A stretch of 64,000 nt of DNA, taken from contig JAHDGU010000012.1 of the NCBI GenBank assembly GCA_020627535.1, positions 62,001 through 126,000 of the forward strand, in the 5' to 3' direction. Shown here piece by piece: positions 1-8,520 of the stretch (its first letter is position 1; every line of letters begins with the position of its first letter). Origin of the DNA: Saprospiraceae bacterium. Lineage in GTDB: Bacteria > Bacteroidota > Bacteroidia > Chitinophagales > Saprospiraceae. The notes beneath the pieces are model-generated. The model searched no databases. It worked only from the letters and a program-made list of their open reading frames with translations, and was not told the DNA's origin. Position numbers and translations under genes: made by a program.

Positions 1-242
1 CCTTGCTTGATGGAGTGCCTACTCAAAACGTATTGGACGATGTGCGCTTTCTCAATTTTGGACTAGGTTTTGGGGCAGGCATCATTCCTGATTGGATCGA
101 GGGGGCTAGTACGAGGATAGGCCTGAGCTATCAGACCATCTTCACAGATCTGCTCAATGATGGCACATTTGAAGATGGCTCGGTCGAGGAGTCCAAAGCC
201 AAGCTGGGTTTGCTTTCCTTCAAGTTTGTGCTCATGCTATAG
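1..242 (+). CDS. C-terminal end of an outer-membrane beta-barrel protein (partial)
   Basis: The frame is open from the left edge, so only the last ~79 residues of a longer gene are visible. The residues alternate polar and hydrophobic in short strands, with a glycine-rich segment (LNFGLGFGAG) and a final strand (LGLLSFKFVLML) ending in hydrophobic residues, as in the closing beta-strand of Bacteroidota outer-membrane barrels. The family cannot be named from the tail. A structured 190 bp intergenic stretch follows before nadC. Confidence 0.6.
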   Translation, partial: LLDGVPTQNVLDDVRFLNFGLGFGAGIIPDWIEGASTRIGLSYQTIFTDLLNDGTFEDGSVEESKAKLGLLSFKFVLML

Positions 243-332
243 CGGAAGTCTGCGTCAGCGATAGGAGGAGTGCGAAGCAGTACCGTCATCCGCCTCAGTG
301 GATGATCGAGTACCGAGCTCCGGATAGCGCGG

Positions 333-363
333 CCCAGATATCGCCCACAGGCGATGATCTGGG
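333..363 (+). other. Strong stem-loop between the barrel gene and nadC
   Basis: The arms at 333-345 and 350-363 pair over 13 positions with one bulged C, around a CACA loop. No T-run follows on either strand, so it is not a classical intrinsic terminator. Just upstream, GTAC...TCATCC (about 280-293) can pair with GGATGA...GTAC (about 299-314), so the region is structured over about 85 bp. It lies upstream of the proposed nadC -7 box and therefore probably belongs to the 3' region of the barrel gene or to an unannotated RNA. Confidence 0.5.
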
Positions 364-406
364 AGACGCCCATATTCTCTTCCGTAGAATGAGCCTTGTA
401 TTGATG

Positions 407-414
407 TAATTTTG
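407..414 (+). promoter_or_regulatory. Candidate -7 box of the nadC promoter
   Basis: TAATTTTG matches the Bacteroidota consensus TAnnTTTG exactly and lies 19 nt before the nadC ATG, giving a predicted leader of about 13 nt. I see no convincing -33 TTTG at the normal distance. Confidence 0.45.
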
Positions 415-433
415 AAGGCACAGCACTAGACTC

Positions 434-1288
434 ATGATAGATAAGGAAGTACTCAGACAGTTTGTGATTGACGCACTCCAGGAAGATGTAGGCGATGGTG
501 ATCACACGACACTGGCGTGTATCCCAGCGGATGATCGAAGCCGCGCCAAGTTGCTCGTCAAGGATATCGGAGTGATCTCGGGCGTTGAGGTAGCGAAGAT
601 GATTTTTGAGCAGGTAGACCCTGGGCATGCATTTGACGAGAAGATCTCTGATGGGGCGGATGTGAGCAATGGTGATATTGTTTTTGAGGTGGAGTGCAAT
701 ACCCATGCTCTACTACAGGCTGAGCGACTAGTACTTAATATCATGCAGCGTATGAGTGGGATTTCCACGCTGAGCGCAAGATTTGCTTTTGAAGTAGAGG
801 GTACTGGTGTGACCATCTTGGATACACGAAAGACGACACCTCTGCTGCGCTTCCTTGAGAAGGAGGCTGTAGAAATCGGTGGTTGCGCCAACTATCGCAT
901 TGGTCTCTATGATCGTATCATGATCAAAGACAATCATGTCGAGGCTGCAGGTGGAGTGGCGGCAGCACTCATCAAGACCAAGGATTATCTGAAAGCTATT
1001 GGACGCCAACTGCCTGTGACGCTAGAGGTCAGAAATTTGGAAGAGTTGGGCGAAGCACTGGATACAGGTGGAATGAATCGCATCATGCTCGACAATTTTG
1101 AGACACCAATCATCCGTGAAGCCCTGAGGATCATCGACGGTAGCTATGAGACAGAGGCCTCTGGAGGTATTGATCTCAGCACGGTAAGACGGTTTGCAGA
1201 GACAGGTGTCGATTATATCTCAGTCGGTGCACTCACGCACAGCGCCGGCACACTTGATCTCAGTCTGAAGATCATAGAGGGTACTTGA
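434..1288 (+). CDS. nadC: Nicotinate-nucleotide pyrophosphorylase (quinolinate phosphoribosyltransferase)
   Basis: The enzyme converts quinolinate and PRPP to nicotinate mononucleotide, CO2 and PPi in de novo NAD synthesis in the cytosol. The 284-residue length is normal. Family signatures are clear: DALQEDVGDGDHT near the N-terminus, LNIMQRMSGIST (about 94-105), DTRKTTPLLR (about 129-138), IMIKDNHV (about 162-169), MLDNF and the C-terminal SGGIDLSTV and VDYISVGALTHS segments that form the phosphate site. The ATG at 434 gives the expected N-terminus. Neither nadA nor nadB is in the window. Confidence 0.97.
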   Translation: MIDKEVLRQFVIDALQEDVGDGDHTTLACIPADDRSRAKLLVKDIGVISGVEVAKMIFEQVDPGHAFDEKISDGADVSNGDIVFEVECNTHALLQAERLVLNIMQRMSGISTLSARFAFEVEGTGVTILDTRKTTPLLRFLEKEAVEIGGCANYRIGLYDRIMIKDNHVEAAGGVAAALIKTKDYLKAIGRQLPVTLEVRNLEELGEALDTGGMNRIMLDNFETPIIREALRIIDGSYETEASGGIDLSTVRRFAETGVDYISVGALTHSAGTLDLSLKIIEGT

Positions 1289-1454
1289 GGATCATGAAAA
1301 GCACGAGTAGGAGCACCAAGAGTACGGTCGTTCTCGCGCGGTAGTCGTCCCATATGCTATGTCCCTGTCTCTCCATCATAAGGTCTTTGGTCTTGTCAGG
1401 CAGGTATGATATCCTGTAGCCTGACGATATGCTCAAAGGCAAAAAGGATGCCAT
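1272..1454 (-). CDS. Possible small membrane protein
   Basis: A 60-residue minus-strand frame fills the gap between nadC and fni, overlapping the end of nadC by 17 bp. It is polar for about 40 residues (LPDKTKDLMMERQGHS) and ends in a single hydrophobic helix (TTVLLVLLLVLFMIL) followed by KYPL, so it would be tail-anchored. The ATG at 1454 is chosen; an in-frame TTG at 1508 would add 18 residues. The clean hydrophobic tail and lack of another gene in this gap favour a real gene, but I recognise no family and it may be a chance frame. Confidence 0.4.
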   Translation of the reverse strand: MASFLPLSISSGYRISYLPDKTKDLMMERQGHSIWDDYRARTTVLLVLLLVLFMILKYPL

Positions 1455-1556
1455 ATGGATTGTTTGTAATATGATCTCTATGACCGTCAAACTTCCCTCT
1501 GACGACAACTACGAGACCTGATCAGTGTTAGTATCTTCGTTTCTTGTGACAAATCC

Positions 1557-2576
1557 ATGAAGGAATCTCCTGACAAGTCTGCCCAGCGTAAAGAGGATCA
1601 CATAGATCTGGCTTTGAGATCTCGTACGACGAGTGATACTCGTGACGAGAGATTTCATTATGAGCCTGTACTTGGTGCTCATCCGAGATCTGGTGAACAG
1701 TGGCCCATCTTGCTGGCTGGAAAGCAGATGTCCTATCCGATCTGGGTGTCAAGTATGACAGGCGGTACAGGTAAGGCCGGACCCATCAATACAAATCTGG
1801 CGAGAGCTTGCGCCAAATATGGATTGGGCTTAGGTTTGGGCTCTTGCAGAAGCCTTCTCACAGATCGCTCATATTTGTCAGATTTTGATCTAAGACCCAT
1901 CCTTGGAGATGGGCTTCCCTTCTTTGCCAATCTAGGTATAGCCCAAGTGGAAGATCTGATCATGAATTACAATAGTGATCTGCTCACAGAGCTTTGCAAA
2001 ATGCTACAAGCAGATGGCCTGATCATCCATATTAACCCTCTTCAGGAGTGGTTTCAGGAAGAGGGAGATAAGTATCATACGGCACCGCTGGATCTCATCA
2101 AAAGAGTGCTTGACAGTTTTAGACTACCTCTGATCATCAAGGAGGTGGGTCAAGGCATGGGGCCTCGCAGTCTCGAAGCTTTGCTCGAGTTACCATTGGA
2201 GGCCATAGAGTTTGGTGGATTTGGCGGGACCAACTTTTCGAAGCTAGAGGTCCTGCGAAGAAAGTCCAATCTGCCCTCTGATCAGCTAGACCTGATTAAG
2301 ATAGGACACTCTGCTAGTGAGATGATGCAAATGTGCAGAGACATCGTCGCCAGCAATAGCAATATCCGCTGCAAGAGTCTCATCGCATCAGGCGGTGTCA
2401 AGAGCTTCCTTGACGGTTACCAATTGATAGATGATAGTCCCTTGCCAGCGATCTATGGCCAGGCCAGTGCTATGCTTGAGCCTGCCTCAAAAAGTCTAGA
2501 GGATCTACATGAGTACATAGAGGGTCAGATTCAGGGACTCATGCTCGCCAAACAGCTGCTCAAGGCAAGACCATAA
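1557..2576 (+). CDS. fni: Type 2 isopentenyl-diphosphate delta-isomerase
   Basis: This FMN- and NADPH-dependent enzyme interconverts IPP and DMAPP. The 339 residues carry the type 2 hallmarks: QRKEDHIDLAL near the N-terminus, WVSSMTGGTGKAGPIN (about 63-78), LGLGLGSCRSLL, FFANLGIAQ, IHINPLQEWFQ, IIKEVGQGMG, the glycine-rich FGGFGGTNF and a phosphate-binding IASGGVKS near 280. It belongs to the lactate-dehydrogenase-like flavoprotein TIM-barrel fold. It sits 15 bp before the HMG-CoA reductase gene, so the two isoprenoid genes are probably co-transcribed. Confidence 0.95.
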   Translation: MKESPDKSAQRKEDHIDLALRSRTTSDTRDERFHYEPVLGAHPRSGEQWPILLAGKQMSYPIWVSSMTGGTGKAGPINTNLARACAKYGLGLGLGSCRSLLTDRSYLSDFDLRPILGDGLPFFANLGIAQVEDLIMNYNSDLLTELCKMLQADGLIIHINPLQEWFQEEGDKYHTAPLDLIKRVLDSFRLPLIIKEVGQGMGPRSLEALLELPLEAIEFGGFGGTNFSKLEVLRRKSNLPSDQLDLIKIGHSASEMMQMCRDIVASNSNIRCKSLIASGGVKSFLDGYQLIDDSPLPAIYGQASAMLEPASKSLEDLHEYIEGQIQGLMLAKQLLKARP

Positions 2577-2591
2577 TTTTGACAGTGAATC

Positions 2592-3917
2592 ATGGAAGAT
2601 AAGAAAAGGACGATCTCGGGATTCTCGAAGCTGTCAAAGCGCAAAAAGATCAAGTGGATCGTAGAGAATTTTTTCAAGGATCCCGAGAAGGTCATGCATG
2701 AGCTCGTCAGCTACTGGCACAAGGATGAGAAGGAGCAGAAGATCCTGGATGAAATCAGTGAAAATACACTGAGCAACTATCCACTACCCTATGGTGTCGC
2801 GCCCAATTTTCTGGTCAATGCTGAGACCTATGCCATCCCGATGGTGACAGAAGAAAGCAGCGTAGTGGCTGCTGCGGCAAGTGCTGCCAAGTTTTGGCTG
2901 AGTCGGGGAGGCTTCAAGTGTGAGGTTCTAGGTACTGAGAAGTTGGGTCATGTCCATTTTTTTTGGCCTGGGTCCTTCTTTGAGCTGAAAAGTCATATGG
3001 TCAATCTCAAGCCTCAGCTGATGGCATCAGTGGCTCACATGACCGCCAATATGGAGAAGCGTGGTGGAGGAATACGGGAAATTACGGTGAGAGATTTCTC
3101 CGATGAGATGGATGATTATTACCAGCTCTTTGTAAGTTTTGAGACCTGTGACTCTATGGGTGCCAATTTTATCAATAGTATCCTAGAGCAATTTGCGCAG
3201 GAGATTGAGCGATACTTCCTCCATGCAGAGGGTGTATCCGCGGAGCATCGACAAGTCGAGATCTTGATGTCCATCCTCAGCAATTATACACCCGACTGCA
3301 TGGTCAGGGCCGAAGTAAGCTGTGATATTGAGGAGCTACGAGCGTGTGCAGATATGCCGGCAAAGGACTTTGCGGAGAGATTTTGCAAGGCGGTGAAGGC
3401 CGCATACATAGATCCGTATCGCGCTACTACGCACAATAAAGGCATCTTCAATGGAGTAGATGCGGTACTGATAGCCACGGGCAATGACTTCAGAGCGGTG
3501 GAGTCTGGCGCACACGCCTATGCGAGCAGATCTGGACGCTATCGCAGTTTGTCGCATTGTAGTCTCGAGGGTGATCGATTCAGATTTTGGATAGACTTGC
3601 CGCTAGCGCTAGGTACAGTAGGTGGACTGACGGCTGTGCATCCGATAGCCAAAAGATCTCTAGAGCTACTTGGGAAACCTAATGCTCAGGAACTGATGTG
3701 TATCGTCGCTGCTGCTGGATTGGCTCAGAACTTTGCCGCCGTGCGCTCACTAGTAACGACAGGAATCCAAAAAGGACACATGAAGATGCACCTGGGTAAT
3801 ATCCTCAATACACTCGGAGCCAGTGACCAGGAAAAAGAAAGGGCACAGTCACACTTCGCAGATCAGACTGTGAGCTTCCACGATGTAAAAAGTTTTGTGG
3901 AAGATCTCCGCCTCTAG
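2592..3917 (+). CDS. mvaA: Hydroxymethylglutaryl-CoA reductase, class II type
   Basis: The enzyme reduces HMG-CoA to mevalonate with NAD(P)H (or the reverse in degradative relatives). The 441 residues show YPLPYGVAPNFLVN (substrate loop), the catalytic-Glu segment TEESSVVAAAASAAKFW (about 84-100), CDSMGANFINSI (about 186-197), a catalytic-Lys region around HNKGIFNGVDAV, GNDFRAVESGAHAYASRSG with the catalytic Asp, ALGTVGGLTAVHP and the terminal KMHLGN segment. The soluble form without membrane spans and the EESSVVAAA type of motif indicate class II. Co-location with fni and a GHMP kinase argues for the biosynthetic direction. TAATTTTG at 2574-2581, overlapping the fni stop, could be an internal promoter. 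Confidence 0.95.
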   Translation: MEDKKRTISGFSKLSKRKKIKWIVENFFKDPEKVMHELVSYWHKDEKEQKILDEISENTLSNYPLPYGVAPNFLVNAETYAIPMVTEESSVVAAAASAAKFWLSRGGFKCEVLGTEKLGHVHFFWPGSFFELKSHMVNLKPQLMASVAHMTANMEKRGGGIREITVRDFSDEMDDYYQLFVSFETCDSMGANFINSILEQFAQEIERYFLHAEGVSAEHRQVEILMSILSNYTPDCMVRAEVSCDIEELRACADMPAKDFAERFCKAVKAAYIDPYRATTHNKGIFNGVDAVLIATGNDFRAVESGAHAYASRSGRYRSLSHCSLEGDRFRFWIDLPLALGTVGGLTAVHPIAKRSLELLGKPNAQELMCIVAAAGLAQNFAAVRSLVTTGIQKGHMKMHLGNILNTLGASDQEKERAQSHFADQTVSFHDVKSFVEDLRL

Positions 3918-3987
3918 AATATATTGTTAAAAAACATATAAGTTCGTCGTACTTTTATGGTTTAGACCGGTTACAAAAGAGCGAGCC

Positions 3988-4941
3988 ATCAAGAAGGTAT
4001 TCAAAGCAAACGGAAAACTGTTGCTCTGTGGTGAGTATGTCGTCCTAGACGGTGCTAAGGCTGTCGCTCTTCCCACCAAGCTCGGTCAGTCCTTAGAGAT
4101 ATCTGAGGGTTCTGGCATGGACATATTTTGGAAGAGCTTTGATCCAGAAGGGAAAAATTGGTTTGAAGCGAAGTATGATCTCTTTAATCTGGATGTCATG
4201 AAGACTACAGATGAAGACAAGGCCTCATATCTCAAAACTCTCCTAGAAAATTGCATCCGACTCAACTCTGATTTTTTGTCCAAGTGGAAAAAGTATCGTG
4301 TCTCCGCTTATCTCGGATTTAATCCAGCTTGGGGGCTAGGATCGAGTAGCACACTTATATCCTGTCTAGCACAGTGGGCGCAGGTGGACCCATATGATCT
4401 CCTTCAGAACTCCTTTGGTGGATCTGGTTACGATATCGCTTGTGCATCGAGCAACGAGCCGATCATGTATCAGCTGAAGGATTCTAAGCCAGAAATCAGT
4501 CGTTGCCAATTTGACCCGAGTTTCAAGGATGAGCTCTATTTTGTTTACTCCGGACAGAAACAGGACACTCAAGAGGGTATTGCATATTACCGTCAGGTGG
4601 CGGCTTCCGCCAAAAAGGATCTCGGCAAGTTTGACGAGCTTGCAGAGACAATCTGCAAGTCCAAGACCCTCGATGACTTTGAGGGTGCTGTGGATGAGCA
4701 TGACAAGCGTCTCTCATCTTTGCTCAAGATGCCAAGACTGGCAGATAAAGCTGAGCTCAAGGACTTTTGGGGGCAAGTGAAACCTCTCGGAGCCTGGGGT
4801 GGCGATTTCTTCTTGGCGACATCGCGTCAAGGCAAAGAAGAGACAGAAAGCTTTTTTCAGAGCAAAGGCTTCGATCAGATATTTGCCTATGAAGATCTCA
4901 TCATCAATCCGGTAGAGGTGGATGCCAAGGACATGGCATAA
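3988..4941 (+). CDS. GHMP kinase of the GYDIA family (mevalonate-kinase-like)
   Basis: This is a GHMP-superfamily sugar/mevalonate kinase. The N-terminal strand FKANGKLLLCGEYVVLDGA, the ATP-binding loop AWGLGSSSTLIS (about 117-128) and the family tag GGSGYDIACAS (about 149-159) are all present. Members lie beside HMG-CoA reductase in many Bacteroidota, so a kinase step on mevalonate or phosphomevalonate is likely, but the substrate is unproven. The start is odd. The frame is open from 3931, yet holds no ATG or GTG before 4021; TTG at 4021 would delete the NGKLLL strand. I place the start at ATC 3988 (IKKVFKANGK). It overlaps the next gene by 20 bp. Confidence 0.85.
   Translation: MKKVFKANGKLLLCGEYVVLDGAKAVALPTKLGQSLEISEGSGMDIFWKSFDPEGKNWFEAKYDLFNLDVMKTTDEDKASYLKTLLENCIRLNSDFLSKWKKYRVSAYLGFNPAWGLGSSSTLISCLAQWAQVDPYDLLQNSFGGSGYDIACASSNEPIMYQLKDSKPEISRCQFDPSFKDELYFVYSGQKQDTQEGIAYYRQVAASAKKDLGKFDELAETICKSKTLDDFEGAVDEHDKRLSSLLKMPRLADKAELKDFWGQVKPLGAWGGDFFLATSRQGKEETESFFQSKGFDQIFAYEDLIINPVEVDAKDMA
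4602..4616 (-). repeat. GNRA hairpin motif copy
   Basis: On the minus strand TTTTT-GGC-GGAA-GCC, inside the GHMP-kinase gene. Confidence 0.6.
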
Positions 4942-5644
4942 GGCGAGACTTATTCACTGGGAGCAGGCTGGTCCTCGGGTGCGAAGATTTTGGATACAAG
5001 CGCATCACTTAGATTCCTTTGATTATCAAGCAGGACAGTTCATCACTTTTGACCTCCCTACGGGTGAAAAGCGTATCGATCGGTGGAGATCTTACAGTAT
5101 CGCCAGCATTCCTGACGGCTCCAATGTTATAGAACTAGCCATACTCTATATGCCTGGGGGCAAGGCATCTGAGTACTTTTTTCATGAACTCAAGCCGGGA
5201 GATGAACTGAGTTTCAGAGGTCCTGTAGGCGCATTTACATTTGACGCAAGTCCTAGTTATCATCGGCATGTCATGATCTGCACGGGCACTGGAGTCGTGC
5301 CCTATCGTTCCATGATCCATCTCGGTCTACAACAGACAGATAAAAGGTTTCATCTCATATATGGGACGAGGCATGCCTCGGAGATATTATATCTTGATGA
5401 ATGGCAGTGGCTCAGCGAAGTGTACCCCGAGAGATTCCAACTAGACGTGTGTCTGTCGCGAGAAGAAAACGAAGCGTACAGGCATGGATATGTGCATCAA
5501 GTCTATGAGACTCACTATCTTCAGCCAGCGCCCGATCGTCTATTTTATCTGTGTGGATGGAGTGAGATGATCGACCAAGCGCAAAAAAAACTTGAAACAC
5601 TAGGCAACTCTTTGGCACAAATACGGGTCGAACTATATGGATGA
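4922..5644 (+). CDS. Ferredoxin-NADP+ reductase-like FAD oxidoreductase
   Basis: The 240-residue flavoprotein of the FNR superfamily has an FAD-binding barrel (about 1-105) with the flavin motif RWRSYSIAS (about 55-63), and an NAD(P)-binding domain (about 110-240) with GTGTGVVPYRSM and YLCGWSEMI near the C-terminus. It moves electrons between NAD(P)H and a one- or two-electron carrier; the partner is not evident. It overlaps the kinase upstream by 20 bp and the sigma factor downstream by 4 bp (ATGA). It may support the reductive steps of isoprenoid synthesis or simply share the transcript. Confidence 0.85.
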   Translation: MPRTWHKARLIHWEQAGPRVRRFWIQAHHLDSFDYQAGQFITFDLPTGEKRIDRWRSYSIASIPDGSNVIELAILYMPGGKASEYFFHELKPGDELSFRGPVGAFTFDASPSYHRHVMICTGTGVVPYRSMIHLGLQQTDKRFHLIYGTRHASEILYLDEWQWLSEVYPERFQLDVCLSREENEAYRHGYVHQVYETHYLQPAPDRLFYLCGWSEMIDQAQKKLETLGNSLAQIRVELYG

Positions 5645-6294
5645 CCACTTACAGTACCAGTATTCAACTCAAGACAGCTATGCGTAGCTCAGGCATAAGC
5701 TATATCTTAGGAGAAGGAGTAAGTTCGCGGGAGCAAAATCAACAGCGTATCGAGTCTTTGGATCGAGAGGAATTAGTGAAGAGATGTGCCGCTAAGGATG
5801 CGCTGGCACAAAAGGAGCTCTATGACAGATACGCAGCGAAGCTTTTTCCCATATGCATGAGATATGCTGGCAACAAGATGGATGCTGAGGATGTATTGCA
5901 AGAAGCGTTCATCAAGATTTTCGCACATATCAGCAAGCTCAAGTCTCCTGAGGCACTTGAAGGCTGGATGAAGCGGATTATCGTCAATACGTCATTGAAG
6001 CTCATCTCCAAGCGCAAGCGAGCCAAGGATAGTGCTGACCTTGACGACGTGATAGAATATAGCAAGGAAGTCGGACCGATAAGCGAGATGTCAGAACAAG
6101 AAATCCTCAATTTGGTCTCAAACTTGCCATCTGGATACAGAACTGTGTTTAACTTGTACGCCATAGAAGGATTTAAGCACAAGGAAATCGCAGAGATCCT
6201 TCAGATCGAAGAGAGTACCTCTAGGACTCAGCTACTGAAGGCGAGAAAACTACTTATGAAAAAACTCAGTGGCTGGTCTCGGCTACTTACATGA
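5641..6294 (+). CDS. ECF-type RNA polymerase sigma factor
   Basis: This is a group 4 sigma-70 factor. Region 2 (about 45-110) contains LYDRYAAKLFPICMRY and DAEDVLQEAFIKIF; region 4 (about 155-210) contains LPSGYRTVFNLY followed by a helix-turn-helix (HKEIAEILQI...STSRTQLLKARKLL). The 217 residues include a ~40-residue N-terminal extension before region 2 if the ATG overlapping the previous stop is used; a shorter start is possible. It overlaps the next gene by 4 bp, which encodes its probable membrane-anchored regulator. Confidence 0.93.
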   Translation: MTTYSTSIQLKTAMRSSGISYILGEGVSSREQNQQRIESLDREELVKRCAAKDALAQKELYDRYAAKLFPICMRYAGNKMDAEDVLQEAFIKIFAHISKLKSPEALEGWMKRIIVNTSLKLISKRKRAKDSADLDDVIEYSKEVGPISEMSEQEILNLVSNLPSGYRTVFNLYAIEGFKHKEIAEILQIEESTSRTQLLKARKLLMKKLSGWSRLLT

Positions 6295-7928
6295 TGCAAC
6301 CCATGAAGCAGATAGACAAGGACATAAAAAATAAGCTTGAAGGCATGGAGCTCGCCCCTGCTCCAGAGGTCTGGCAGCGTATTGCTGCTGCTCAGGCTGC
6401 AGTCAAGAGACAAAGGCGTCTCTGGATCATAGGGCTGAGTAGCCTCATCTTATTGCTCGGTGTCGCTACCGTGCTTTGGTATCAATCGGATCATGGACAG
6501 TCTGTGAGCCAGCAGATCGGCGCGTCTGATGCTCTTGCGGATCAGGTTTCGAATCCGTCCAGCGATATCGATGGATCGGTAACTACTTCGAAGACAGATG
6601 CACAAATGGCTTTGGCCACGGAATCAAATGAGACGCAAACTGAAGATGCCACTAGTTTCTCTCCAGCTGAATCTATTGGATCTCTAGAAGACCAAAAGAC
6701 TGCGGCATCCAAAAGTCAGGAGATCGATAGATCTACTCGTGTATCAGTCGCACAAGATCAGATCAGTACCACAGAATCTCGCAATTTCACGACAGACAGA
6801 TTCATCAGCAATCAGGCAGGTGAAGAGCAATCCTCAATCAGAAATCAAGAAGATCAAAGCCTACCCGCTACTTCTCAGCCTGATAATGTTAGTGAAGCAA
6901 GAAGTGCTACACCTGTAGAGGAGGTAGATCGAACGAAATTTCGCCTTGATGATATGACGACAGAGTCTCGTGTTGACATCGTAGAGCTTGCAGAAGAGAC
7001 GAACGCTGTCACAGACGACATCGACTATGCGATCCTGATGCCAAGGGTAGACGCATATCCATCAGCGCTCATTGCCAGCCCTCTGCAGTATCAGATGTCG
7101 GGATATGTGAGTGATGAGGCAAGGCTAGAAGCCACACTACAAAATATGTCTTGTGAGATGGGCTTGTTTGCCAGCTGCTACAAATTTGAACCACCGAGCT
7201 CGAGATTTTATGTAGACATGTACTACTCGACCAATCATGCTTGGTCTAATATCTCTAGTGATAATACAGATCTTGCTGAGCACGTATCTGATAGATCCGC
7301 TTCTGAGCGCATGAGGAGCAGTTATGGATTTGGAATGAGGTTTTCTAGCCACGTGATGAATAGTGTCATGCTTCGTACTGGTCTCGCTTATACGAGGGTC
7401 AATGAAGACTTTCTCCATGTCGAGGAACAAGTAGTAGATCGTATTCTCAACCGCATCGAAATAGATACCGTCATAGATCCTGGATCCATGGATACACTCA
7501 TCACAATGGATAGTATTTATACTGACGTCGTAGAGACCACACGCTATGATGCCGAAAATCACTACGAGTTTCTGGACATTCCACTTGAGATCGGTTACTC
7601 TTGGAGTAAGAGACGCTGGACGATGACAGCCTATGGTGGAGTCATCCTCAATGTGGCATTTGACCGACAGGGCACAATCCTCAATCCAGATGGTGAGCCA
7701 ATCAGATTCAATAATGGGGATATCGATAATCAGGTCATCTTCCGCACCAAGGTAGGCTTGAGTCTCACTGGAAGCGTGCAGGCAGCTTATGCATTGACGC
7801 CTAGTATCGATGTCTTTGCTGAACCACATATGCGCTATGTCCTGGCACCGATCAATCTAGACGTGCAGCCAGTAGATAAGAAGCTGAGGCTAGCAGGTCT
7901 GCAGACCGGTATCCGATTTAAGCTATAG
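6291..7928 (+). CDS. Membrane-anchored, probable anti-sigma protein with C-terminal barrel-like domain
   Basis: The 545-residue protein has a short cytoplasmic N-terminus (about 1-43, EGMELAPAPEVWQRI), one transmembrane helix (about 44-64), a long Ser/Thr/Asp/Glu-rich linker (about 65-230) and a C-terminal region (about 290-545) of alternating strands typical of Bacteroidota outer-membrane barrels (SSRFYVDMYYS, YGFGMRF, MRYVLAPINLDV, final LQTGIRFKL). The N-terminal layout and 4 bp overlap with the sigma gene suggest it binds that sigma factor. An inner-membrane helix joined through a flexible linker to a barrel-like domain could bridge the periplasm, but this is inference. Confidence 0.75.
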   Translation: MMQPMKQIDKDIKNKLEGMELAPAPEVWQRIAAAQAAVKRQRRLWIIGLSSLILLLGVATVLWYQSDHGQSVSQQIGASDALADQVSNPSSDIDGSVTTSKTDAQMALATESNETQTEDATSFSPAESIGSLEDQKTAASKSQEIDRSTRVSVAQDQISTTESRNFTTDRFISNQAGEEQSSIRNQEDQSLPATSQPDNVSEARSATPVEEVDRTKFRLDDMTTESRVDIVELAEETNAVTDDIDYAILMPRVDAYPSALIASPLQYQMSGYVSDEARLEATLQNMSCEMGLFASCYKFEPPSSRFYVDMYYSTNHAWSNISSDNTDLAEHVSDRSASERMRSSYGFGMRFSSHVMNSVMLRTGLAYTRVNEDFLHVEEQVVDRILNRIEIDTVIDPGSMDTLITMDSIYTDVVETTRYDAENHYEFLDIPLEIGYSWSKRRWTMTAYGGVILNVAFDRQGTILNPDGEPIRFNNGDIDNQVIFRTKVGLSLTGSVQAAYALTPSIDVFAEPHMRYVLAPINLDVQPVDKKLRLAGLQTGIRFKL

Positions 7929-7966
7929 TTGCCGTCTGTGATATGTAGCGAGACTCGATGTAGTCG

Positions 7967-8362
7967 TCAGTTTCGGAGCTCAAAACTGCTTGTGATCTTC
8001 ACAGATGCCTCGAGCATCTTGCTCACTGAGCAGTATTTATCCAGCGAAGAAGCGATCGCCTGTTGCACTTTGGATTCTTTGACTGGGCCGTGTACGATGT
8101 AGTGAAGCCTAATCTCTGTAAACACTCTTGGTATTTCTTCTCGGCGGATACCTTCAACCTCGACAGATATGTCCTTGAGCGGCTGGCGCATCTTATCCAT
8201 GATCATGACAATGTCTATGGTGCTGCATCCGGCCACTGCCATGAGCACTGATTCCATCGGACCTGTAGCTTTGTCATTGCCACTAAGCTGGATGGTATGT
8301 CCAGATTCATTCTTGAGTTCAAAGTGTGTGTCTTGATCCAGTCTTGAAAGGCTAATTTTCAT
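7967..8362 (-). CDS. OsmC-family protein
   Basis: The 131-residue protein of the OsmC/Ohr fold (thiol-dependent peroxidase relatives) contains [25 protein letters not shown], whose Cys corresponds to one redox Cys, and a second Cys in KYCSVSKML near the C-terminus. The ATG at 8362 matches the usual family N-terminus (MKISLSRLD). The frame continues upstream to 8455 with an earlier ATG at 8407, but that would add an atypical extension. Role: detoxification of organic hydroperoxides or an uncharacterised YhfA-type function. Confidence 0.88.
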   Translation of the reverse strand: MKISLSRLDQDTHFELKNESGHTIQLSGNDKATGPMESVLMAVAGCSTIDIVMIMDKMRQPLKDISVEVEGIRREEIPRVFTEIRLHYIVHGPVKESKVQQAIASSLDKYCSVSKMLEASVKITSSFELRN

Positions 8363-8520
8363 GGTCTTGCTTTGATGATCGACATTTCTTGCTGCAATAT
8401 TTGACATTTTCCCAATCACGCTCCCACTTTTTTCGCCATCGAAATGGCAGTCCACAAGACAGGCAGATTTTTTCTGGAAGATTTTGTTTGTTGATATGTT
8501 TTCCCCGACGATCTTTCATG

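Noticed and set aside
131-706. Long minus-strand frame over the nadC start
   Set aside because: Shadow of nadC and its upstream gap, with no family features.
2574-2581. TAATTTTG before the HMG-CoA reductase as a firm promoter
   Set aside because: It overlaps the fni stop codon and the genes look co-transcribed; kept only as a possibility.
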